Shown piece by piece: positions 14,392 to 21,989 of a stretch of 64,000 nt of DNA (position 1 is the first letter of the stretch; each line of letters starts with the position of its first letter). The notes beneath the pieces are model-generated. The model was given only the letters and a program-made list of their open reading frames with translations, searched no databases and had not been told where the DNA came from. The stretch is from a virus: IMG/VR virus record IMGVR_UViG_3300025466_001905, positions 1 through 64,000 of that record. The stretch is one strand, 5' to 3'. Made by a program: the position numbers and the translations under genes.

Positions 14392-15480
14392 ATGTCAGAT
14401 AGTCGTACAATAACTTCAGTTCAAGCTCGTCGCAGTTTACTGAAAGCATTCAAACATCAACGTCCACTATTCCTATGGGGTCCTCCTGGAATTGGCAAAT
14501 CTGAATTGGTAGCAGACATCACCCAAGAACTTGGTGGCTACATGATTGACTTGCGACTGGGGCAAATGGAACCCACAGACATTCGTGGCATTCCGTTTTA
14601 CAACAAAGACTCTGGCAAAATGGACTGGGCCGAACCTGTGGATTTGCCCTCTGAAGAATTGGCCAGTCAATATCCAGTGGTAGTTCTTTTCTTGGATGAA
14701 ATGAACTCAGCGGCACCTTCGGTGCAATCTGCGGCCTATCAATTGATACTGAATCGTCGTGTGGGCAAATATGTGTTACCCGACAATGTGGTCATAGTTG
14801 CCGCAGGCAATCGTGAAAGCGACAAAGGTGTCACATATCGTATGCCAACACCATTGGCCAATCGTTTTATTCACCAAGAAATGAAAGTGGATTTTGCCAG
14901 TTGGCAAGAGTGGGCAGTGAACCACAAAATCCATAAGGATGTGGTAGGCTACATTGGCTTTGCTAAAAACGACTTGTATGACTTTGATTCAAAGTCGGCC
15001 AGCCGTGCCTTTGCTACTCCAAGATCATGGAGCTTTGTGAGTCAAATCCTGGACGACGAAAACAGTGACGATGACACCACAATGAATTTGATTGCAGGTA
15101 CCGTAGGCGAAGGACTTGCGGTGAAATTCATGGCGCACCGTAAAGTGGCCAGCCGTATGCCCAAGCCCGAAGAAATCTTATCAGGCAAGGTCACTACCTT
15201 GGATGTCAAAGAAGTGTCGGCCATGTATAGTTTAGTGATCAGTATGTGCTATGAGCTCAAAGATGCGATCACAGAGAAGAAAGTTGACGACAAGAAGTTT
15301 CATGAAATGGCCGACAATTTCTTTGCCTACATGATGAACAACTTTGAAACAGAACTGGTTGTAATGGGTGCAAGAATTGCACTGACCACATACAACTTGC
15401 CATTCCAGCCTACCAAGCTCAAGAACTTTGACAAGTTCCATACACGTTACGGCAAATATATTTTGCAGGCCAGTGCCTAA
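14392..15480 (+). CDS. MoxR-type AAA+ ATPase
   Basis: A 362-residue AAA+ protein with Walker A GPPGIGKS (30-37), Walker B VVLFLDEMN and a sensor segment VVIVAAGNRE. The early LGQMEPTDIRGIPF and the later TPLANRF are typical of MoxR/RavA-like chaperone ATPases. These work with von Willebrand factor A partners to insert metals or remodel complexes. The matching VWA/HExxH protein is at 19024, so the pair is split by 3.5 kb but has near-identical promoters. A good AGGAA site precedes ATG 14392, and a terminator follows directly. Confidence 0.9.
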   Translation: MSDSRTITSVQARRSLLKAFKHQRPLFLWGPPGIGKSELVADITQELGGYMIDLRLGQMEPTDIRGIPFYNKDSGKMDWAEPVDLPSEELASQYPVVVLFLDEMNSAAPSVQSAAYQLILNRRVGKYVLPDNVVIVAAGNRESDKGVTYRMPTPLANRFIHQEMKVDFASWQEWAVNHKIHKDVVGYIGFAKNDLYDFDSKSASRAFATPRSWSFVSQILDDENSDDDTTMNLIAGTVGEGLAVKFMAHRKVASRMPKPEEILSGKVTTLDVKEVSAMYSLVISMCYELKDAITEKKVDDKKFHEMADNFFAYMMNNFETELVVMGARIALTTYNLPFQPTKLKNFDKFHTRYGKYILQASA

Positions 15481-15491
15481 ACTGTTCTGGA

Positions 15492-15540
15492 GGGCGGTGT
15501 AAATAAAACACAGGGCTGTGTTCGCACTGCCCCCCTTTTT
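15492..15540 (+). terminator. Rho-independent terminator
   Basis: Stem GGGCGGTG (15492-15499) pairs with CACTGCCC (15525-15532) with one G-T wobble. An inner hairpin, ACACA/TGTGT, sits in the loop, and CCC plus five T follow. It terminates the MoxR transcript. Confidence 0.85.
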
Positions 15541-15551
15541 ATATATATTTT

Positions 15552-16379
15552 ATGAAACGATTTTTTGCTTTTGGATGTAGTTTTACTGCCTACGGCTGGC
15601 CGACTTGGGCAGATATTCTTGGAAAAGAGTTTGACTACTATGAAAATTGGGGTTGCCCTGGGGCTGGTAATTTCTATATATTCAATTCTGTAGTAGAATG
15701 TTTAATAAAAAATAATCTTGGGCCCACAGATACAGTGATTGTTATGTGGACTAATATTTATAGAAACGATACCTATCACAATAACCAATGGCAAGGCGGC
15801 GGCAATAGCTATCATTCTAGACTGCCTGACAAAGGCAAATACTACGATGATAAAGGATATTTGATTAGAGATTTATCTGTCATACAGGCTACAAAATGGG
15901 TATTGGAACGGCACAGAATTACTCCGTATTTTTTATCAATGGTACCTATAGAAAATCTAGATCAGAATTCACATACAAGCATCGAGGGACATGATATTGC
16001 ATCAGTACTTGATTTATATCAAGATACTTTAAAATCAATACGTCCCAGTATATTTGAACAAGTGTTTGATTATGATTGGAATAATAGAATTTTATTACCC
16101 GTGGATATTGCCGATAAAAATCCACGAGATCGTGGTGGGCACCTTAGACGCAGAATTGATCTACATGCTGGTCCTGCAGAACATTTAGAATATCTTGATG
16201 CAGTACTTCCAGAAATCACAATTAGTGATCAAACAAGGAAATTAGTTGCGTTGGCCAATGATCAAGTAACTGCACCTTGCAATGGACAATATCCATTTGA
16301 ATCAAATTACTTACCCTGGGAGCGCCAAGGATGGGAACCAACATGGGATCTTCGCAACACTAGACCAAACAGATTATGA
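15552..16379 (+). CDS. SGNH/GDSL-hydrolase-like protein
   Basis: A 275-residue protein starting MKRFFAFGCSFT, where GCS-x-T at 8-12 is the block I position of SGNH hydrolases (nucleophile Ser10), followed by a GxN-like PGAGNF segment and a DTVIVMWTN strand. The family removes acyl groups from sugars or lipids. A confident catalytic D-x-x-H at the C-terminus is not visible. No ribosome site lies before ATG 15552, which follows the terminator's T run. It overlaps the next gene by ATGA. Confidence 0.65.
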   Translation: MKRFFAFGCSFTAYGWPTWADILGKEFDYYENWGCPGAGNFYIFNSVVECLIKNNLGPTDTVIVMWTNIYRNDTYHNNQWQGGGNSYHSRLPDKGKYYDDKGYLIRDLSVIQATKWVLERHRITPYFLSMVPIENLDQNSHTSIEGHDIASVLDLYQDTLKSIRPSIFEQVFDYDWNNRILLPVDIADKNPRDRGGHLRRRIDLHAGPAEHLEYLDAVLPEITISDQTRKLVALANDQVTAPCNGQYPFESNYLPWERQGWEPTWDLRNTRPNRL

Positions 16380-16696
16380 AATACAAAATAGTTAAACTTG
16401 ATGCCAGATACAATCATCGTAATCGCTTTAGCTACATGATTTCATTTACCAAAGCACCAGGACATTCGGCCATCTTAGAATTTGATCGTTGTCGTAGATG
16501 GTTCAATGATACCTATGGCTGGAGCCAAGATGTAGAAATGCAATTCCCCATGGCCAAGGCTCAAAAGTCTCATCCAGAAATTACGGATGTTGAAATCAAT
16601 CAGCATTGGGCATATAACATAAAATACAACGACTACAGAATCTATGTTGTTGATAATCAGGTCCTGACCATGTTTCAATTGCGATGGGCTCAATAA
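16376..16696 (+). CDS. Small protein, FxLRW-tail family (member 1)
   Basis: A 106-residue protein whose ATG overlaps the preceding stop. It ends MFQLRWAQ. The next five genes and the one at 25801 end in the same way (F/W-x-L-[RK]-[WY]), suggesting a local paralogous family with a fixed C-terminal beta strand. Early part basic with an aromatic RRWFNDTYGW segment. Function unknown. Confidence 0.7.
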   Translation: MKYKIVKLDARYNHRNRFSYMISFTKAPGHSAILEFDRCRRWFNDTYGWSQDVEMQFPMAKAQKSHPEITDVEINQHWAYNIKYNDYRIYVVDNQVLTMFQLRWAQ

Positions 16697-16971
16697 CACC
16701 TAACTATGACTTTACGGACTTTGTAGAATGGATAAATGGAGGGTGTTATATGGCCAAAACAATAATTAAATGGCATAGATTGCCTGGCTACAAATTAAAA
16801 GCCACTTGGGAAGTTCTGCCAAGAGGTATAGCAGTTGGACTCAAAGAATCTGACATGGATCCCATACATGACTGGTCAAAATCCAACAAGTGTGGAGTCC
16901 GGGTAAGTTTTGACATGTGGCGGTTCAAAACACCTGAAGAAATGACTATGTTTTTGTTGAAGTGGTCATGA
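16684..16971 (+). CDS. Small protein, FxLRW-tail family (member 2)
   Basis: A 95-residue protein ending MFLLKWS. ATG 16684 overlaps the upstream gene by 13 bases. An alternative ATG at 16750 has a much better ribosome site (GGAGGG six bases upstream) and would give 73 residues starting MAKTIIKWHRL. The true start is undecided. Body is aromatic and basic, with no recognised domain. Confidence 0.65.
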   Translation: MGSITPNYDFTDFVEWINGGCYMAKTIIKWHRLPGYKLKATWEVLPRGIAVGLKESDMDPIHDWSKSNKCGVRVSFDMWRFKTPEEMTMFLLKWS

Positions 16972-17207
16972 TGGATAGTCTGTCAGCATGGTATGTGGCC
17001 AGTGTTCGGGCTCCTGTTATAAACTCTGATCCGATCAATGGACACCGATATCAAGGCTGGCGACCTTGCATGGAATGGTGTGTGGAAACATTTGGAGGCG
17101 GTATAGGAGCCACTGCATGGGGGCCGGGATGGCGTTTTGTGGGCGAAGGTGTGTTTGAATTCCGGCAGGAGCAAGATAGAACAATATTCCTGTTGAGGTG
17201 GTCATGA
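16968..17207 (+). CDS. Small protein, FxLRW-tail family (member 3)
   Basis: A 79-residue protein ending IFLLRWS, starting at an ATGATG that overlaps the previous stop (TCATGA). It is Trp- and Gly-rich, with GHRYQGWRPCMEWCVETFG in the middle. The reading frame immediately follows members 1 and 2, consistent with tandem duplication and divergence. Function unknown. Confidence 0.65.
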   Translation: MMDSLSAWYVASVRAPVINSDPINGHRYQGWRPCMEWCVETFGGGIGATAWGPGWRFVGEGVFEFRQEQDRTIFLLRWS

Positions 17208-17446
17208 GTGATTTTGTAATAGAGTATATCGACGAAGAAATTAAAACCACTGTGACCAAGAAAAAACTCTGGATCAACAACGAATGGGTTGACTGCAATT
17301 TATATCGTTTTCCAGCAGACCGCAAACTGTTAAAGTATCTTGAAGATAACCATGCAAAAGATTTTGGTAAATTGTGGCACAAGCATTTTGATAAAATTGC
17401 AGTAGAAGAAAAAATATACATGTGGTACTGCTTACAAAACAAATGA
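17204..17446 (+). CDS. Small protein, FxLRW-tail family (member 4, divergent)
   Basis: An 80-residue protein from ATG 17204 (overlapping the previous stop in TCATGA), ending MWYCLQNK. The aromatic ending keeps the spacing of the family but not the LRW. It is richer in Lys/Asp and more helical than its neighbours, so it may be unrelated. Function unknown. Confidence 0.6.
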   Translation: MSDFVIEYIDEEIKTTVTKKKLWINNEWVDCNLYRFPADRKLLKYLEDNHAKDFGKLWHKHFDKIAVEEKIYMWYCLQNK

Positions 17447-17715
17447 GCAACAATCAACACTACAACTCTTACGAAAAAAGATTAGATACTGTGCTGGGTC
17501 CTACTGCACAAGACTGGACAAGAATACGCCGGGCCAGAGCTGAGTTTGATGAAGAATACGAGTGTATTCCTGACATAGATGAGCGAGATTTTTCACTATG
17601 GCTGGCCCATAATTATGGAATACAGTTGAAGTTAGATGGTACTTTTGCAGTAGAAACTATTTTTGAAATCGTCGACGATCAAAAGTACACAGTTTTTTTA
17701 TTGAAATACAGCTGA
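17443..17715 (+). CDS. Small protein, FxLRW-tail family (member 5)
   Basis: A 90-residue acidic protein from ATG 17443, which overlaps the previous stop by four bases; an earlier in-frame start would overlap by 25. It ends VFLLKYS. The N-terminal half is charged and helical, followed by FSLWLAHNYGIQL and a beta-strand tail. Function unknown. Confidence 0.65.
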   Translation: MSNNQHYNSYEKRLDTVLGPTAQDWTRIRRARAEFDEEYECIPDIDERDFSLWLAHNYGIQLKLDGTFAVETIFEIVDDQKYTVFLLKYS

Positions 17716-17716
17716 T

Positions 17717-18019
17717 ATGAAGCACATCGAAATCAAAAAAAATTTAATTATTTTTAAACGGCCCGAGGCATGGTACAAAATTCGCGAACAAATGATTCAG
17801 GACTTTGGGAAGCTCAATATTATTATCAGTTGGCGATGCAAGAGAGAATTTGGATTTACTGTCAGAGAGCATCGCGGACTTGAACCACATGGTAAAGATT
17901 TTTTGGATCTTGTTGGTGATGATTGGAAGTATAGGTATCACTATCAAGATCAAATACACTTGGACTTTTATTCTGAAGCACAGATGACCTGGTTTCAACT
18001 CAAATACTTAAACAATTAA
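17717..18019 (+). CDS. Small protein, FxLRW-tail family (member 6)
   Basis: A 100-residue basic protein one base after member 5, ending WFQLKYLNN. Lys/Ile-rich N-terminus (MKHIEIKKNLIIFKRPEAWY), then a WRCKREFGF core. It closes the tandem array. Function unknown. Confidence 0.65.
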   Translation: MKHIEIKKNLIIFKRPEAWYKIREQMIQDFGKLNIIISWRCKREFGFTVREHRGLEPHGKDFLDLVGDDWKYRYHYQDQIHLDFYSEAQMTWFQLKYLNN

Positions 18020-18024
18020 AAAAT

Positions 18025-18684
18025 ATGAATATCTGTGTCATAGGTGGTGGTAGAAATTTTGGCAAAGATTTCTGTGATCGTGCACACCTGGACGGGCACA
18101 ATGTGAGAATACTTTCCCATAAAGACTACAAGAATAATAATGCCAGACATACAAGTGCAAATTTCAATGATTATGATCAGTTGCTTGATGCATTTAATTG
18201 CCTGACAGACGATCTTGATCAAATTGATATCTTTTTGTATAATTCAACCACAACAGATAAATTGGGTAAAGCTTATTACAAATCTACATGCCGAGTGAAT
18301 TATCACGCACACATTGATCAATTAAATGTGCATGTGATTGTGCCGCATTTGTTGTGTGTTGAAGCATTGAAAAAAATGAATTCCAACAGTAAAATTATTT
18401 TTATGACATCGGGCATGGGTAATTTTGATCAATACAAACACAGCGGAATGACTGATGTTGCAGCCTATGCAGGCGGCAAAGCATATCAGAATTTTCTTAT
18501 GGCAGCATTTGCTGACCACAATGATAAAAATGCCATTGTTGCATCCATGTCACCTCATTTTGACTATAACAATATGGAAAACTATAAACCAGTTTTTGAA
18601 GTCTGCTATAAAAAAATACTGGCATTGACTTATCATGATAATGGTAAAATAATAACTATGAATGATATTAAAAATATTGTATAA
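18025..18684 (+). CDS. Short-chain dehydrogenase/reductase-like protein
   Basis: A 219-residue Rossmann-fold protein: NICVIGGGRNFGKDF gives the N-terminal NAD(P) turn, IFLYNST corresponds to the NAG strand, and Y-x3-K occurs as YAGGK near residue 150 after the MTSG strand. The triad Ser/Tyr/Lys therefore looks intact. SDR enzymes reduce or oxidise sugar, polyketide or steroid carbonyls. Its stop lies inside a -10 box that precedes tRNA-Trp. The substrate is unknown. Confidence 0.75.
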   Translation: MNICVIGGGRNFGKDFCDRAHLDGHNVRILSHKDYKNNNARHTSANFNDYDQLLDAFNCLTDDLDQIDIFLYNSTTTDKLGKAYYKSTCRVNYHAHIDQLNVHVIVPHLLCVEALKKMNSNSKIIFMTSGMGNFDQYKHSGMTDVAAYAGGKAYQNFLMAAFADHNDKNAIVASMSPHFDYNNMENYKPVFEVCYKKILALTYHDNGKIITMNDIKNIV

Positions 18685-18688
18685 TTAC
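18679..18688 (+). promoter_or_regulatory. GTATAATTAC -10-type promoter box
   Basis: The fourth copy of the decamer, with perfect TATAAT at 18680-18685, lies 7 bases before tRNA-Trp and overlaps the stop codon of the SDR gene. No matching -35 is found 17 bases upstream. Confidence 0.5.
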
Positions 18689-18694
18689 TGTATT

Positions 18695-18768
18695 GTCTCG
18701 CTGGTGTAATGGCAGCACGTGGGTCTCCAAAACCCTTGGTCGGAGTTCGAATCTCTGGCGGGATGCCA
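18695..18768 (+). tRNA. tRNA-Trp (anticodon CCA)
   Basis: The anticodon loop is CTCCAAA, the acceptor GTCTCGC/GCGGGAT has two G-T pairs, discriminator is G (as in bacterial tRNA-Trp), and CCA is encoded at 18766-18768. The T-arm GAGTTCGAATCTC is complete. Confidence 0.93.
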
Positions 18769-18776
18769 AGAACAAT

Positions 18777-18854
18777 GCAACGGTGGCAGAGTGGTCCAAT
18801 GCAACGGATTGCAAATCCGTAAAGCCGTAGGTTCAAATCCTACCCGTTGCTCCA
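18777..18854 (+). tRNA. tRNA-Cys (anticodon GCA)
   Basis: The acceptor GCAACGG/CCGTTGC is fully paired, the anticodon stem ACGGA/TCCGT carries GCA, and discriminator T with CCA (18851-18854) matches the U73 identity base of tRNA-Cys. Confidence 0.95.
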
Positions 18855-18858
18855 TACA

Positions 18859-18935
18859 GGGCCGTTAGCTCATTTGGTTAGAGCAGAGGACTCATAATCC
18901 TTTGGTGGAGTGTTCGAATCACTCACGGCCCACCA
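18859..18935 (+). tRNA. tRNA with CAT anticodon, probably tRNA-Ile2 (k2C)
   Basis: The acceptor GGGCCGT/ACGGCCC is fully paired, with CTCATAA as anticodon loop and CCA at 18933-18935. It lacks initiator marks. AGAGCA...GACTCATAATC...TTGGT resembles bacterial tRNA-Ile(CAU), whose C34 is converted to lysidine by host TilS, more than elongator tRNA-Met. The alternative remains possible. Confidence 0.9.
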
Positions 18936-18969
18936 TTTTACTGTGTTGTTTTTATGCAACAGCAGTGAT

Positions 18970-18998
18970 TTGACACAAAATTCACGATTTGCTATAAT
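18970..18998 (+). promoter_or_regulatory. Sigma70-type promoter with extended -10
   Basis: TTGACA (18970-18975), 17 bases, TATAAT (18993-18998) preceded by TGC. This is a near-consensus promoter for the VWA gene and closely resembles the MoxR promoter at 14316. Confidence 0.88.
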
Positions 18999-19023
18999 AA
19001 CTACATATACATAAAGGACTGTT

Positions 19024-20298
19024 ATGAGCGCAACAACAACAGAAAACAAAGATGCCAGTAAATTTGCCAATCTGCTTGGCCCTACTATCAGCTCAGAAGA
19101 TCGTGACGCTAGAGAAAAACTGATCACTGCCAGGGTTGGATTGTTGCTCAAGGCCAGTTTCTTTGGCAATTTGGCCACTCGTCTCAAATTGGTCAATGCA
19201 GATGAATGGTGTGGCACTGCTGCCACAGACGGCAGAAACTTCTACTACAACAGCCGTTTTATCCGAATGCTCAAACCCAAAGAAGTTGAATTCTTGTTTG
19301 GTCATGAAGTGTTGCATTGTGTGTATGATCACTTTGGTCGTAGAGGCGACAGAAATCCTCAATTGTACAACATTGCCAGTGACTATTGTGTCAACGCAGA
19401 CTTGAAGAAACACCGTGTGGGAGAGTTCATAACATCTGTTCCTTGCTTGTATGACGAAAAATACGAAGGCATGAGTTCTGAAGAAATCTATGATATCTTG
19501 TATGAAAACGCAGAAAAGATTGATATCGGCAGTCTTGTTGACAAAATGATTGACGACCACATGGATGGCCAAGGCGACGGCTCTGGTGATGGTGATGACG
19601 AAAGCAAAGGTCGACCCCGACTCACTGAAGAAGAACGCCAACAGATCCGTGACGAGATCAAAGAAGCAGTGTTAGCGGCCGCGTCAGCCGAAGCCAATGG
19701 TGCTGGCAATATTCCTGCAGGTGTACGCAAGATCATTGAAAATCTCACTGCACCCAAAATGAACTGGCGCGAACTGTTGCGTATGCAATTGGAGAGCACT
19801 ATCAAATCTGACTATACCTGGATGCGGGCCAGTCGCAAAAGTTGGCACATGGATGCTGTCATGCCTGGCCGCAAGCCCGACGAGCTGATTGATATTGCTG
19901 TCATGATTGATATGTCAGGGTCAATTAGTTCGGAAATGTCACGAGACTTTTTGAGCGAAGTGGCAGGCATCATGGAACAGTTCAACAGCTACAAAATACA
20001 CGTGGCCACATTTGATACTGAAGTGTACAATCCACAACAATATGACAGTGAAAATCTTGACTCCATTACTGACTATGATCTCCAAGGCGGTGGCGGCACA
20101 GACTTTGAATGCATGTACAACTATTTGAAAGAAGCTGATATCCAGCCCAAGCGCCTGGTGGTGTTCACAGATATGTATCCATATGGATCATGGGGTGATC
20201 CAATATATTGTGATACAGTTTTTGTAGCACACGGAACTACCAGTATTGTAGCACCATATGGCACCACAACATATTATGAAGAAGAAACTAAATCATAA
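19024..20298 (+). CDS. VWA-like metallopeptidase (DUF2201 type), MoxR partner
   Basis: A 424-residue protein with an N-terminal predicted metallopeptidase domain containing HEVLH at 94-98 (HExxH zinc site), an acidic linker (about 175-200), and a C-terminal VWA domain whose metal-ion site reads D296-x-S298-x-S300, followed by a GGGGTDFE turn. This matches the DUF2201/VWA proteins that accompany MoxR ATPases. With the ATPase at 14392 it should form a chaperone or metal-insertion pair. AAAGGA precedes ATG 19024. The end overlaps the convergent HNH gene by 25 bases. Confidence 0.88.
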   Translation: MSATTTENKDASKFANLLGPTISSEDRDAREKLITARVGLLLKASFFGNLATRLKLVNADEWCGTAATDGRNFYYNSRFIRMLKPKEVEFLFGHEVLHCVYDHFGRRGDRNPQLYNIASDYCVNADLKKHRVGEFITSVPCLYDEKYEGMSSEEIYDILYENAEKIDIGSLVDKMIDDHMDGQGDGSGDGDDESKGRPRLTEEERQQIRDEIKEAVLAAASAEANGAGNIPAGVRKIIENLTAPKMNWRELLRMQLESTIKSDYTWMRASRKSWHMDAVMPGRKPDELIDIAVMIDMSGSISSEMSRDFLSEVAGIMEQFNSYKIHVATFDTEVYNPQQYDSENLDSITDYDLQGGGGTDFECMYNYLKEADIQPKRLVVFTDMYPYGSWGDPIYCDTVFVAHGTTSIVAPYGTTTYYEEETKS

Positions 20299-20885
20299 TC
20301 TTCATACAATTGGTCAAGTGTTTTATCTGATTTTTTGTGTTTTTTATAGTTATCTTGATCGCTGATGAGTCTTAAATTTGATATGTCAGATACTACATTT
20401 ATTGGCACATCATTTAAGAATCCATCAGTGACACTATAAATGTGATCCACATGCCAATGTTTGCTTCGTTTGTTATCAGGATCAATTAGTTGTTGATGTC
20501 TATAGTATTGTGTTTCTGCATATTGATGACATCTACGGCTGTATTGATTTCTTGTTAGCCCATCAACTGTAAACTTTTTATTCTTGTAAACTTCTGCCCA
20601 GTAGTCGGATCGTTGTTCAGACAAAACTTTTTTAACGGATTCTGCTTTGCTTACATTATCTACTCCGTATTTTTCAAATGCTTTTTCGCGGCGAATACAT
20701 TTGACAGATTCAAGCGAGCTAGCGTTTTCTACTCCATATCTTTCCATGGTGGTAGAACGCATTTTGGCTAAAATAGAAGAGCACCCTGCAGGTCGGTAAG
20801 CACAGACATATGTGCCTTTTTTGGTTTGATGAATTGCTTTTTGACCACATCCATAATGGCAAAAATTTTGAGAAATAAATATCAT
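20274..20885 (-). CDS. HNH endonuclease (homing-type)
   Basis: A 203-residue protein. The HWHVDHIYSV segment and the NLRLI...N..K pattern near the C-terminus match HNH nucleases of phage homing elements. Ahead of it are two copies of a (E/K)-x-YGV-(D/E)-N-(A/V)-S short motif typical of NUMOD-like DNA-binding repeats, and four Cys near the N-terminus that could bind zinc. Start ATG 20885 follows AGGAG by eight bases. It is inserted against the transcription direction of its neighbours, as a mobile gene would be. Confidence 0.8.
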   Translation of the reverse strand: MIFISQNFCHYGCGQKAIHQTKKGTYVCAYRPAGCSSILAKMRSTTMERYGVENASSLESVKCIRREKAFEKYGVDNVSKAESVKKVLSEQRSDYWAEVYKNKKFTVDGLTRNQYSRRCHQYAETQYYRHQQLIDPDNKRSKHWHVDHIYSVTDGFLNDVPINVVSDISNLRLISDQDNYKKHKKSDKTLDQLYEDYDLVSSS

Positions 20886-20947
20886 TGCTGGCACTCCTTT
20901 TCAGTGTTAGAGTAGTTGGATATTTCCAGTATCGCGAACTACACACT

Positions 20948-20955
20948 TATTTAGT
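20948..20955 (-). promoter_or_regulatory. Late-promoter-like box ACTAAATA (minus strand)
   Basis: The minus-strand sequence GCACTAAATA lies 63 bases before the HNH start and equals the GCACTAAATA upstream of the fibre gene at 61250. It is adjacent to, and divergent from, the TTGACA promoter at 20961. Confidence 0.4.
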
Positions 20956-20960
20956 GCCAG

Positions 20961-20989
20961 TTGACAAATAAATTTCAACATGTTATAAT
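20961..20989 (+). promoter_or_regulatory. Sigma70-type promoter with extended -10
   Basis: TTGACA (20961-20966), 17 bases, TATAAT (20984-20989) with an upstream TGT, so near consensus in every element. It starts the 21008-23766 array of small overlapping genes. Confidence 0.88.
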
Positions 20990-21007
20990 ACATTTATGGA
21001 GTTAAAA

Positions 21008-21136
21008 ATGAGAACTGTGGTAGATTGTTTAATAATTGTGGCCTTGTGGGAATTTCTGTATTTCAATCTAACTGCAATTCCCAAACAAGACTACATTCAC
21101 AATAATCCTTATGTATACAGTTGGGTAAGACAATGA
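21008..21136 (+). CDS. Tiny membrane-type protein (42 residues)
   Basis: ATG 21008 follows GGAG at 20998-21001. The 42-residue product begins MRTVVDCLIIVALWEFLYF, one hydrophobic helix (about 6-20), then a polar tail ending SWVRQ. Its TGA overlaps the next ATG (ATGA at 21133), as elsewhere in this array. Function unknown. Confidence 0.65.
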   Translation: MRTVVDCLIIVALWEFLYFNLTAIPKQDYIHNNPYVYSWVRQ

Positions 21137-21318
21137 ATGAAAATCTAAGAAAATTGATGCTGGAGGCTGGCTATGCGGCTTCAGAGTTGGCCGGGCGTGC
21201 TCAACCATTGGCCGAGTTGATCATACAAGAATGCGTTACTGCAATAGAATCCACTGATAGACACCGCAGTGATTACTTTACGGCAAAGATTCGGGAGCAT
21301 TTCGGAGTTGAAGAATGA
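21133..21318 (+). CDS. HFGVE-tail small protein (paralogue A)
   Basis: A 61-residue protein from ATG 21133. It begins MNENLRKLMLEAGY and ends IREHFGVEE, a pattern shared with 21544 and 21750 (MNERI... and HFGVE). The middle ELIIQECV segment is also common to all three. Small proteins with this frame are frequent in T4-like phages but have no assigned role. Earlier in-frame TTG at 21121 is less likely. Confidence 0.75.
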   Translation: MNENLRKLMLEAGYAASELAGRAQPLAELIIQECVTAIESTDRHRSDYFTAKIREHFGVEE

Positions 21319-21533
21319 AAAATCTATTTAAGCAAACACGAGTTGTGTATGATGCACACTTGAAAGAATATAACGTACAATATAAGAATTTTCTGGTTTG
21401 GAAATTCGTGGAATGTTATAAAGTGTCTGAGCATCTTCCTGATGAACGAGCAAAAGAACTTGCTATAACCCAAGCAAAGAATATGTTAGATACTGTTGAA
21501 GTGTATCGTAGTCCCAAACCTTATTATATGTAA
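21315..21533 (+). CDS. Phage hypothetical protein, 72 residues
   Basis: ATG overlaps the previous stop (ATGA). Lys/Tyr-rich, with KNFLVWKFVECYKV and a C-terminal helix KELAITQAKNMLDTVE. It is of a type seen in T4-like phages. Function unknown. Confidence 0.72.
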   Translation: MKNLFKQTRVVYDAHLKEYNVQYKNFLVWKFVECYKVSEHLPDERAKELAITQAKNMLDTVEVYRSPKPYYM

Positions 21534-21543
21534 GGAGTAAAAA

Positions 21544-21753
21544 ATGAACGAACGAATCAATAAACTGTTTGGACAGGCCATGGATCAATCTATACCAGAA
21601 ACTTGGACTACACTGACCCATTCTCAGTTATCAATACTAAAGGACAAGTTCGCCGAGTTGCTTGTTCGGGAATGTGCTGACTTTTTGAAAGACAAACTGG
21701 ACGACCATTTTGCGGCAGAACAGTTGGAAGAACATTTCGGAGTTGAAGAATGA
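21544..21753 (+). CDS. HFGVE-tail small protein (paralogue B)
   Basis: A 69-residue protein after an AAGGAG site. Starts MNERINKLFGQAM, contains FAELLVRECADFL and ends LEEHFGVEE. It is the middle member of the three-paralogue set, and its stop overlaps the next start (ATGA at 21750). Confidence 0.75.
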   Translation: MNERINKLFGQAMDQSIPETWTTLTHSQLSILKDKFAELLVRECADFLKDKLDDHFAAEQLEEHFGVEE

Positions 21754-21989
21754 ACGAACGAATCCGACAGTTAGCAACAGAAGTTGGCATTAGTGTTGAA
21801 TACTTAAACAATACCAAACAGTGGCCATTGATAGAGGCATTAGCCGAGTTGATTGTGAAGGAATGTGTTGATTGTGCTCGCGGAGCAGGTCTTGCCGACG
21901 ATGTTGCAGTACGAAATACACTTGGATTCAATGATGGTATTGCAGAAGCAGTAACTCATATAAAGAAACATTTTGGAGTTGAACTATGA
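21750..21989 (+). CDS. HFGVE-tail small protein (paralogue C)
   Basis: A 79-residue protein, MNERIRQLATEVGI...ALAELIVKECVD...IKKHFGVEL, with an insert of about 10 residues relative to B. The shared helical core around ELIVKEC suggests a short coiled coil or dimerisation unit. Function unknown. Confidence 0.75.
   Translation: MNERIRQLATEVGISVEYLNNTKQWPLIEALAELIVKECVDCARGAGLADDVAVRNTLGFNDGIAEAVTHIKKHFGVEL

Noticed and set aside
19093-19641. Antisense frame of 182 residues within the VWA gene
   Set aside because: The plus strand carries clear HExxH and VWA motifs; the reverse frame is a shadow with no recognisable pattern.
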